Of a DNA stretch of 64,000 nucleotides, positions 45,181 to 53,535 are shown in pieces. How positions within the stretch are numbered: position 1 is the first letter of the stretch; each line of letters begins with the position of its first letter. Made by a program: the position numbers and the translations under genes. The DNA is from Lichenostomus cassidix (Eukaryota; Chordata; Aves; Passeriformes; Meliphagidae), in NCBI GenBank assembly GCA_008360975.2, contig CM039196.1:12628263-12692262 (forward strand), in the 5' to 3' direction. A model generated the notes under the pieces. The model made no database searches and was not told the DNA's origin. It worked only from the letters and a program-made list of their open reading frames with translations.

Positions 45181-46013
45181 TTCAGGGGGGCCATCAGTTC
45201 TCCCTACCCCTCAGTACAAACATTCCCCATTCCCTTTATCCAGGCCCAGCTGCCCAGCCCTGGCTGTGCCAAGGCCTTGCCCTGGCTGTGTGACTGCAGC
45301 TGATGGCAGAGCACCAACAGCTCAGCTCCTCCAGAGCTCCCAGTGCTGGGCTGGGGAGCTAAACCCTCTGAGCTGGGAGCTGTGGGGAGCCCAGTTAGCC
45401 ATCATTTCTACAGCCATGGCCACAGACATTCCCATCCCAGTGCAGCTGCTGGGATCACCCAGCTCTCCAGCAGGGCAGGGCAGAGTCTCCGTGGTGCTTG
45501 TGCTTCCCAGCTCTATTTTCTGCCAGCTCATCTGCTGTTGGATAAATGCCTGAAGCCAAAGGGCCAAGTGCTCCAGTGCCACTTTCTGCTGCTCCCTGAA
45601 CCCTTAATGGCTACTCAAGTGCTTTATGGGCACCTGCAGGGCTGTGGCAGGAGCTGCTGTGAGCAGGGCACTGACTTCTGGCACCTTTGCTGCTCTGCTG
45701 CCCACTCAGATGTGACTCCTTAATTCCTGACACAAATGGGCCCTGCAGGGAGGCTTTTCCTGGATTAAATGTTGGCTCATTCCACCTGAGCTTCATGACC
45801 AGGAGTGTGCTCAGGCAGGGAGGGCTGGAGGCAGCCCAGGAGGCTGGGATGTGCCCCTGGTGGGAGGCAGGCACAGGGAAGAGCAGATGGAGCAGCAGCT
45901 CCATATCTGATATGCCTCTGACTTGGCTCCATTGGTCTTTGTGGATAGAAAATCATTTCCAGACAATTACAGAGAGCATTTGCATTGTCTGAGCCTCAGG
46001 CTGTGGGAGATCA
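45181..46013. other. Non-coding DNA, no feature seen
   Basis: Unique-looking sequence. No gene, RNA or repeat is recognisable. Confidence 0.45.
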
Positions 46014-46305
46014 GAGAATCATAAAATCTCCTGAGCTGGAGGCACCCACAGGATCACCCAGTCCAGCTCCTGCCCTGCCCAGACACCCCAGCAATCCCAC
46101 CCTGTGCATCCCTGGCAGTGCTGTCCAAACTCTCCTGGAGCTCTGGCAGCCTCAGGCTGTGCCCATTCCCTGGGGAGCCTGGGCAGTGCCAGCACCCTCT
46201 GGGGGAAGAACCTTTCCTGATCTCCTGCCTGACCTGCCCTGGCCCAGCTCCAGCTGTTCCTTGGTTCTGTTCTGTCCAAGGGAGCAGAGATCAGAGCTGC
46301 AGCCT
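46014..46305 (-). mobile_element. CR1 LINE 3' fragment, second subfamily
   Basis: The plus strand reads CAGAGAATCATAAAATCTCC, then CAGTCCAGCTCCTGCCCTGC, GAGCTCTGGCAGCCTCAGGC and GAAGAACCTTTCCTGATCTC. Reverse complement of the 12.9-kb type, with the 3' tail retained. Confidence 0.9.
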
Positions 46306-46343
46306 GACTGGAGGATGGTCTGTGACCTCCTTGCCCTAAAAAA

Positions 46344-46402
46344 ATGCAAATCATGGAACTGTCCATGGTTTGTGTTGGAAGGGACCTTCACGATCCTGAA
46401 AT
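46344..46402 (-). mobile_element. CR1 LINE 3' tail, very short
   Basis: CAAATCATGGAACTGTCCAT, then TTTGTGTTGGAAGGGACCTT, is a reverse-complement CR1 terminus. It lies just left of CACGATCCTG and has no further body. Confidence 0.55.
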
Positions 46403-47605
46403 GCAGAATTGCTGGAGCTGGGCAGAGTCAGGAATGCTCCTTCACCTTCCCACTCTCCCAGGCTCTCACTCAACCCAGCCTCTGTTTTTCCTCCCATCTT
46501 TCCCATCATTTTCTCCCTCTGGTCCAGAGCAAGCTGTGGAGCTTCACATTTTGCTCCTGGGTGGCAGAACATCCCTATGATTTCACTGGAAATACTTTCC
46601 CATGGCTGCTGGTTGAAGCTGGTGCCGCAGAGAGGCTGCTGTTCCCTCCAGCAGCATTCCAACAGCACATGGAGCCTTCCCATGGCACAGCAGAGCAGGA
46701 AAAGGAGACCTCTGTGCAAATCCTTGTCCCTTTTCCCTGTTTCCCTTGTCAGGTTTGCCAAGGTCCACTTTAGGGGCATGAATGGAGCAATTCCTGTTGG
46801 TAAAATCATCAGCACAGAGGGAATCTCTCCCTACAAATGTTCCCATGGCTGTGTTGGGATTGGGACCTGCCACAGAGCTGGAATTCTGGCAGATCTCCTC
46901 CCTGGCAGCCAGGGAATGTCCATGCTGTCCCCAGGAACAGTCCCTGAGCTGCTCCATGACCTGCTCATTGATCCCAGGCTGGCTGCACCCCCTCACTGAC
47001 TTCCATCTCCCTGAACGGTTTGGCTTCTGCCATGTCCAGCCCTGCCAGTATCAATGACACTCAAGTGACAAAATCAAATAGAAATGATTAATTTCAAGCT
47101 CTGCTGATAGAAGGAAAAGAAAAATCAATGCTTGGCAAATGGAATAAGGAGAAACTGGAAGAAAAGCTCAGCTCTCTGCTGGCTTCAGTAGCTTGGCTGT
47201 GACAAGTGACAAAAGCAGGGACTGGATATAAAGGGCAGGAGAGCGTTGCTGGTTCAGCCACTGGATTTTAAAGGTGGATTTTTGCACTTTAATGGAAAAG
47301 AATTCCCCTGTTTGCTCCAACAGCTGTAGCCATTCAGTGAGGAGTGAGAGAGGAGCTGCTACTCCAGCAGCAATCCCTGGTTAGTTTGGAGCCAGCTGTG
47401 GGAGCTCTGTGGGTGCAGATGGAGGATCTGGGCTGATTTTTCCCACTGTGCTCCCAGAGATCTCCAGGGCTGATCCGGGGTGACCCAACACCTGCAGCCC
47501 ATACTGGGGAAGGTCCCAGCAAAGCCAGCAGGAAGAGAAAGCACCTGGAATATCAAGGTGTTCTCCAGTTAAAGCAATCTTGGTCCTGCACTGGAATATT
47601 TGATT
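46403..47605. other. Non-coding DNA, no feature seen
   Basis: Unique-looking sequence, AT-rich at about 47050-47150. No gene is supported. Confidence 0.45.
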
Positions 47606-47675
47606 CTGAGCAGGGCCAGGAGTTGGCCTGGATGATCCTGGTGAGTCCCTTCCAGCTCAGGGTGTTCTGTGATCC
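47606..47675 (+). mobile_element. CR1 LINE 3' tail
   Basis: GTTGGCCTGGATGATCCTGG, then GAGTCCCTTCCAGCTCAGGG and TGTTCTGTGATCC, is a sense-orientation CR1 end of the second subfamily. Confidence 0.75.
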
Positions 47676-49447
47676 TGGCATTTGAAGGAACTCATCCAAT
47701 TTCCAAACCCCCAACAGCCCCAGAGGGTGGTGGGAGTTGGACACAGAGATCCAGAGCCAAATTCCAAGGGCACAGCTCCTGTCCAGAGACCCAGAAAAGG
47801 GGCAGATATTTGAAAGGTCCTTGGTCTTGTAGCTGTGCTTGTAACAGGATTTTTAAAAGGCTCTGGGTCCAAGGTTACAAAAATTTGACCAACGGCTGGA
47901 AAAGCTCCTCCTGAAAGAGGCTGGAGAGGATTAGAAACAACTCCTGTGGTGAGCAGAAGAATAACAAGAGGTGTTTTAACTGTCTGTAAAGCAGACAGCT
48001 ACAGATAACTCCTCTCTTGCTCCTGACACAGGCAGCAGCGTATTTTTCAATTAAACTGAGAGGTGGCAAATCCAGAATTGATGAAATGACATTTTCTTCT
48101 GCACAGGGAGACAGAACTCAGCCTCAGCAACGAGGCAGATCCAAACCACAGACACCTGCTCCCCAAATGGCTATTCCAGGCTTCTCTGGGAGACAGGGAG
48201 GGCAAATGGGGCCTTCTGGGGGGCAAATCCAAATATTCATTTGTGGGATGGAGAAAAGGGCCCTTCCAGGGAGCAAATGCATCTGCCCAAATCCAAATAT
48301 CCATTTGTGGGATGGCTAGCTCCCCTCTCATGCTCTGCTGATGTGGAGACTGACAATGAGCCAGCCCAGATAAAACTGGGCTCAGTCAGGTGAGCTGCTC
48401 CCTTGGACTGTTAAACCAGGGAACTCGTTTCCACAAGAGATTATGGAAGGCAAAAGAGAAACTGCATTCAAACCCGGGAATAAATAGGGAAAAAAAATCC
48501 GAATAAGTCCTGTTATCGCAGCTGATGTTAAGAGCACTTTGGACTGGATATAAAACTGCTCCAGGGCTTCGAGCCATTTGCAGCTCTCAGGATTGGGATT
48601 AAGGTCTTCATGTTGGGTCATTTTCTTTCCTATCTACCTGCAGGGAGCACAGCTTGGCTGCTGGGCCGGATGGACACAAAGCTGCTTTGGACTGTCAATA
48701 TTTTCCCCTGCATGGAGTCTCCCAAGATATTTCTTGAAACCCTGGCAGCTGAATGACAAGCAGTGGGAAATCAGAATTTTCATGGAGTAGTCCTGTTTAG
48801 AATGGAGCACAGCAGAATGGAGCAGAGCAGAACTGAAAAATCAAAACAGATGTGGAAAGCTTTAAACAAGCAGATGAAAAAGGATGTTTTGAATACAAAC
48901 TCCAAGTGCAGGGCATGGCGAAACTCAGGCAGGGAGGTCGTTGATGTTCTTGGTCTCGCAGGTGTTTTTTTGGGATAACAGCAGAGTTTCTGTGGGGTCA
49001 GATGATGGGTTGGACTGTGGAACCTGTCTGCAAGTGGGAGCTTTGTGGGTATCCTGAGGGAATAAACACAAGCAGTATGGAATGCACCCTCAGCACCTCT
49101 GACTGAGGCAGGAGAACAGAGGAGATGCAGCCCAGGGAAGAAGGGGGGATCAGACACCCCCTGCCACTGCTGGGACAGATTTGGGGGGTCTGGGCTGAGC
49201 TGCAGGGAGGTTCAAAGGCTGGGAACTAACTGGTTTGACTTTTTTTGAGCTGGAAGTGTGGTTTAAAACCCCCTAAAAACTTGTTTTCAGAAAGAGAGAA
49301 GCACCTCTGTGCTGAGGAGAAGGGTTGGTTGTGCACCAGGTGCCTGTGGAGCAGTGGGAAGATCAGCCAAAATCTGGAGGGGAGCTTTGGCCACTAGCTC
49401 CTGCTGATTAGCACTTCAGCACTAATTAGGAACTGCCCCATTCCAAG
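47676..49447. other. Non-coding DNA left of the sequence gap
   Basis: No gene is supported. A 28-bp segment (CAAATCCAAATATTCATTTG and following GTGGGATGG) is repeated at 48224-48251 and 48288-48315. A short GAATGGAGCAGAGCAG-type duplication is at 48799-48833. The interval ends at TTCCAAG before the N run. Confidence 0.5.
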
Positions 49448-49947
49448 NNNNNNNNNNNNNNNNNNNNNNNNNNNNNNNNNNNNNNNNNNNNNNNNNNNNN
49501 NNNNNNNNNNNNNNNNNNNNNNNNNNNNNNNNNNNNNNNNNNNNNNNNNNNNNNNNNNNNNNNNNNNNNNNNNNNNNNNNNNNNNNNNNNNNNNNNNNNN
49601 NNNNNNNNNNNNNNNNNNNNNNNNNNNNNNNNNNNNNNNNNNNNNNNNNNNNNNNNNNNNNNNNNNNNNNNNNNNNNNNNNNNNNNNNNNNNNNNNNNNN
49701 NNNNNNNNNNNNNNNNNNNNNNNNNNNNNNNNNNNNNNNNNNNNNNNNNNNNNNNNNNNNNNNNNNNNNNNNNNNNNNNNNNNNNNNNNNNNNNNNNNNN
49801 NNNNNNNNNNNNNNNNNNNNNNNNNNNNNNNNNNNNNNNNNNNNNNNNNNNNNNNNNNNNNNNNNNNNNNNNNNNNNNNNNNNNNNNNNNNNNNNNNNNN
49901 NNNNNNNNNNNNNNNNNNNNNNNNNNNNNNNNNNNNNNNNNNNNNNN
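49448..49947. other. Assembly gap of exactly 500 N
   Basis: The round length points to a placeholder of unknown true size. It removes the outer end of the 3' LTR of the provirus: by comparison with the 5' LTR, about 144 bp of LTR (the equivalent of 55232-55375) must lie within it, together with the target-site duplication on this side. A minus-strand frame that runs through the Ns is meaningless. Confidence 0.98.
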
Positions 49948-50062
49948 AGTCCAGTTGAAGCGGTGATCCTGTGAAGGTCCAGTCTCCAGCTGAAGATCCA
50001 GTAGTAGCTCTCGTCCTCTGGGAACCCAGTAGACAGGGCTAGCTCAGGCAGTTCCAAGGCCA

Positions 50063-50088
50063 GGTTATATCCAGGTGGGAACACCTGG
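50063..50088 (-). promoter_or_regulatory. 3' LTR TATA box and E-box palindrome
   Basis: On the minus strand the palindrome CCAGGTG-TTCC-CACCTGG (50088-50071) is followed by GGATATAACC (50072-50063). It is identical to the 5' LTR arrangement, so either LTR could start transcription, here toward lower coordinates and into the flank. Confidence 0.5.
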
Positions 50089-50157
50089 CTCCTCCCTCCT
50101 CGGCAGAGCATCTCACAATGGGATGAGATAAGTCCATGGGTCACACGGTGGGTCCCT

Positions 50158-50258
50158 GATGGCCCATTGCCTGTCATGCGGGGTGGGTCGTTAGCAGCTG
50201 GTAACAGCTCACGGATGGCCCATTGCCTGTCATCCGGAGTGGGTGATAGCAGCTAACG
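50158..50258 (-). repeat. 3' LTR U3 tandem repeat, deleted second unit
   Basis: Plus-strand GATGGCCCATTGCCTGTCAT occurs at 50158 and again at 50214, a period of 56 bp. The second unit lacks 11 bp relative to the 5' LTR. Confidence 0.85.
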
Positions 50259-50314
50259 GCCCACAGCTGGTGGTAATAGAATACTTAACTACATCTATAT
50301 TGCAACCTAGGACA

Positions 50315-50327
50315 TTATCCACCCCTT
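50315..50327 (-). other. Polypurine tract
   Basis: AAGGGGTGGATAA lies directly before the TGTCCTAGG start of the 3' LTR on the minus strand. It is in the position where plus-strand DNA synthesis of a retrovirus is primed. The run holds one T near its middle and one near its end, so it is imperfect but G-rich. Confidence 0.85.
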
Positions 50328-50406
50328 ATTCTATTACCATCTACAGAGTTCTCACTTAAGATAAGGTCTCCTTGTGGTACACAATGGGTTTCCCCATCTG
50401 CCTTCA

Positions 50407-53400
50407 TCACCCACCAAGTATAACCAGGTCCTTGGGCAAAAACCACTCCACGGATGGGTTTGCCTTTGCCTGAGGTGGGACTAATCCAAACAGTCTTCCT
50501 AAAAAACCTCTTACGTGTACCACAGGGACTTTATCTCCATCCACTGTGTGCAAAGGTTCGGACTCGGCAGGACCGGCTCGATTGATAGAACCCCTTGTGT
50601 TAACCATCCAGGTGGCCTTTGCTAAGTTCAGTTCCCAATTTTTGAAGGTTCCCCCGCCAAGTGCCTTCAAAGTTGTCTTAAGTAGTCCGTTGCACCGTTC
50701 AACTTTCCCCGCAGCTGGTGCATGATAGGGGATGTGGTATATCCATTCAATTCCGTGCTCTCTAGCCCAGGTGCTTATGAGGCCATTCTTGAAATGGGTT
50801 CCATTGTCAGACTCGATTCTCTCAGGGGTACCATGTCTCCACAGGACTTGCTTTTCCAGACCCAAGATGGTGTTTCGGGCAGTAGCATGAGGCACAGGGT
50901 AGGTCTCTAACCATCCTGTGGTTGCTTCCACCATGGTCAGCACGTAGCGCTTTCCTTGGCGGGTTTGGGGAAGTGTGATGTAGTCAACTTGCCATACTTC
51001 CCCATACCTGTACTTTGACCATCGTCCACCATACCACAGAGGCTTCACCCGCTGGGCCTGTTTGATTGCAGCGCAAGTCTCACAGCTGTGGATGACCTGT
51101 GAGATGTTGTCCATGGTCAAGTCCACCCCTCGGTCACGAGCCCACCTGTATGTCGCATCTCTCCCTTGATGACCAGAGGCATCATGGGCCCAACGAGCTA
51201 GAAATAATTCTCCTTTGTGCTGCCAGTCCAGATCCACCTGTGACACTTCCACCTTGGCAGCTCGGTCCACCTGCTCATTGTTACGATGCTCTTCATTAGC
51301 CCGACTCTTAGGAACATGTGCATCCACATGTCGAACTTTCACAGTCAGTTTTTCTGCCCGGGCGGCGATGTCCTGCCAAATCTCAGCGGCCCAGATGGGT
51401 TTTCCTCTGCGCTGCCAGTTAGCCTTTCTCCAGCGATCTAACCATCCCCACAGTGCATTGGCTACCATCCAGGAGTCGGTATAGAGATAAAGCCTTGGCC
51501 ATTTCTCTCGTTCGGCAATATCCAAAGCCAGTTGGATGGCTTTAAGCTCCGCGACCTGGCTCGATCCACCTTGTCCCTCAGTAGCCTGTACAGCTTGTCG
51601 TGTGGGGCTCCATACTGCAGCTTTCCATTTCCGATTTGCGCCTACAATTCGGCAGGAACCATCGGTGAAGAGTGCATAGCGTCTTTCACTCTCTGGTAGT
51701 TCATTATACGGGGGTGCTTCCTCGGCACGTGCTACTTGCTCCTCTGCATCTTCTGAAGATAATTTAAAAGTCTCACCTTCAGGCCAGTTTGTTATAATTT
51801 CCAGAATCCCAGGGCGATTTGGGTTTCCAATACGGGCGCGCTGTGTGATGAGGGCAATCCATTTGCTCCACGTGGCATCAGTGGCATGGTGGGTAGAGGG
51901 AACCCTTCCCTTGAACATCCACCCCAGCACTGGCAGTCGGGGTGCAAGGAGAAGTTGTGTTTCTGTGCCGATCACCTCTGAGGCGGCTTGGACTCCTTCG
52001 TAAGCTGCCAAGATTTCTTTCTCGGTGGGAGTGTAGTTGACTTCAGACCCTCTGTAACTTCGACTCCAGAATCCCAGTGGTCGACATCGGGTCTCACCAG
52101 GCACCTTCTGCCAAAGGCTCCAGGACAGACCATGGCTCCCGGCTGCAGAGTAAAGCACATTCTTTACCTCTGGTCCTGTCCTGACTGGTCCAAGGGCTAC
52201 CGCATGAGCGATCTCCTGTTTGATCTGGGTGAAAGCTTGCTGCTGTTCAGGGCCCCAGTGGAAATCGTTTTTCTTGCGGGTTATGAGGTAGAGAGGACTC
52301 ACGATCTGGCTGTACTCAGGGATGTGCATTCTCCAAAAGCCTATGGCGCCTAGGAAAGCTTGTGTCTCCTTCTTGTTGGTTGGTGGAGACATCGCGATGA
52401 TCTTATTGATGACCTCAGAAGGAATCTGACGCCGTCCATCTTGCCACTTTACTCCCAGGAACTGGATCTCTCGGGCAGGTCCCTTGACTTTACTCTTTTT
52501 GATGGCAAAACCGGCTTCCAGGAGAATTCTGATGATTTTCTCTCCTTTCCCAAACACTTCCGTTGCTGTGTCCCCCCACACAATGATGTCATCAATATAC
52601 TGCAGATGTTCTGGAGCCTCACCCTTTTCCAGTGCAGCCTGGATCAGTCCATGGCAGATGGAGGGACTGTGCTTCCACCCCTGGGGCAGTCGGTTCCACG
52701 TGTACTGCACACCTCTCCAGGTGAAAGCAAACTGAGGCCTGCACTCTGCTGCCAGAGGAATGGAGAAAAAGGCATTGGCAATATCAATGGTCGCATACCA
52801 CTTTGCTGCCTTGGATTCCAGCTCATACTGAAGTTCCAACATGTCCGGTACAGCAGCACTCAGTGATGGTGTGACTTCATTCAGGCCACGGTAATCCACC
52901 GTCAGTCTCCATTCTTCACTGGACTTACGCACCGGCCATATGGGGCTGTTAAAGGGTGAGTGAGCCTTGCTGACCACCCCTTGGCTCTCCAGTTCCCGAA
53001 TCATCTTATGAATGGGGGCCACAGAGTCTCTGTCAGTGCGGTATTGCCGGCGATGCACTGTTGCTGTAGCAATTGGTACCCGCTGTTTTTCAATTCTCAG
53101 TAGTCCTACAGCAGACGGGTTATCTGAGAGACCAGGCAGGCTATTCAGTTGTCTTATGTCTTCTGTCTCTACGGCTGCTATCCCAAAAGCCCAGCGATGT
53201 CCCTTTGGGTCTTTGAAATATCCACTCCTGAGATAATCTATGCCGAGGATGCATGGGGCGTCTGGCCCAGTCACAATGGGGTGTTTCTGCCACTCGTTCC
53301 CAGTTAAACTCACTTCAGCTTCCAGTACAGTCAGCTGCTGGGATCCTCCTGTCACCCCAGAAATGGAAATGGATTCGGTCCCCACATACCTGGATGGCAT

Positions 53401-53532
53401 CAGGGTGCACTGAGCGCCGGTGTCAACCAAAGCCGTGTATCTTTGTGGGTCAGACGTGCCAGGCCATCGGATCCACACAGTCCAATAGATCCGATTATCC
53501 CTTTCCTCGACCTGGCTAGAGGCAGGGCTCCT
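50407..53532 (-). CDS. pol: Retroviral Pol: protease, RT, RNase H, integrase
   Basis: An open frame of 1041 codons begins straight after the gag amber codon and ends in TGA. There is no early ATG, so it is probably made by readthrough from gag. Residue numbers here count from the GTG at 53478. The aspartic protease has DTGA at 19-22. Reverse transcriptase spans about 125-420, with IDIANAFF (Asp232) and YIDD (294-297). RNase H spans about 600-745 and keeps D606, E644, D668 and D738. Integrase spans about 755-1023, with a zinc-binding H765, H770, C799, C802 and the core D832, D891, E927, exactly 35 residues between the last two. All catalytic residues are in place and no frameshift or internal stop is seen. 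The sequence pattern fits the ERV-L/spuma-related class rather than alpha-, beta- or gammaretroviruses. Its products would copy the RNA genome and insert the DNA into a chromosome. Confidence 0.95.
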   Translation of the reverse strand, partial: RSPASSQVEERDNRIYWTVWIRWPGTSDPQRYTALVDTGAQCTLMPSRYVGTESISISGVTGGSQQLTVLEAEVSLTGNEWQKHPIVTGPDAPCILGIDYLRSGYFKDPKGHRWAFGIAAVETEDIRQLNSLPGLSDNPSAVGLLRIEKQRVPIATATVHRRQYRTDRDSVAPIHKMIRELESQGVVSKAHSPFNSPIWPVRKSSEEWRLTVDYRGLNEVTPSLSAAVPDMLELQYELESKAAKWYATIDIANAFFSIPLAAECRPQFAFTWRGVQYTWNRLPQGWKHSPSICHGLIQAALEKGEAPEHLQYIDDIIVWGDTATEVFGKGEKIIRILLEAGFAIKKSKVKGPAREIQFLGVKWQDGRRQIPSEVINKIIAMSPPTNKKETQAFLGAIGFWRMHIPEYSQIVSPLYLITRKKNDFHWGPEQQQAFTQIKQEIAHAVALGPVRTGPEVKNVLYSAAGSHGLSWSLWQKVPGETRCRPLGFWSRSYRGSEVNYTPTEKEILAAYEGVQAASEVIGTETQLLLAPRLPVLGWMFKGRVPSTHHATDATWSKWIALITQRARIGNPNRPGILEIITNWPEGETFKLSSEDAEEQVARAEEAPPYNELPESERRYALFTDGSCRIVGANRKWKAAVWSPTRQAVQATEGQGGSSQVAELKAIQLALDIAEREKWPRLYLYTDSWMVANALWGWLDRWRKANWQRRGKPIWAAEIWQDIAARAEKLTVKVRHVDAHVPKSRANEEHRNNEQVDRAAKVEVSQVDLDWQHKGELFLARWAHDASGHQGRDATYRWARDRGVDLTMDNISQVIHSCETCAAIKQAQRVKPLWYGGRWSKYRYGEVWQVDYITLPQTRQGKRYVLTMVEATTGWLETYPVPHATARNTILGLEKQVLWRHGTPERIESDNGTHFKNGLISTWAREHGIEWIYHIPYHAPAAGKVERCNGLLKTTLKALGGGTFKNWELNLAKATWMVNTRGSINRAGPAESEPLHTVDGDKVPVVHVRGFLGRLFGLVPPQAKANPSVEWFLPKDLVILGG

Positions 53533-53535
53533 CTA
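53517..53535 (-). promoter_or_regulatory. Hairpin containing the gag amber codon
   Basis: On the minus strand TAGAGG (53535-53530), loop AGCCCTG and CCTCTA (53522-53517) form a perfect 6-bp stem whose first three bases are the gag stop codon. Four loop bases, CCTG, could also pair with CAGG at 53514-53511, but the linker is probably too short for a stable pseudoknot. Structures after a stop codon promote readthrough in gammaretroviruses. A role here is inference. Confidence 0.45.

Larger units (their letters stand above)
49948..50314 (-). repeat. 3' LTR, outer end lost in gap
   Basis: 367 bp match 55376-55753. The U3 end reads TGTCCTAGGTTGCAATATAG on the minus strand, starting with TG as expected. 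Compared with the 5' LTR there are six substitutions and one 11-bp deletion. The missing bases belong to the second unit of the U3 tandem repeat, so this copy has the derived state. Confidence 0.95.

Noticed and set aside
49422..50177. 251-codon frame on the minus strand
   Set aside because: Most of it is the 500-N gap; the remainder is LTR sequence.
50315..50406. A remnant env or dUTPase between pol and the 3' LTR
   Set aside because: Only 92 bp including the polypurine tract lie there, with no coding potential.
53511..53535. Stable H-type pseudoknot at the gag-pol junction
   Set aside because: The second stem would have only four pairs and a 2-nt linker across a 6-bp stem, which is sterically doubtful; only the hairpin is claimed.
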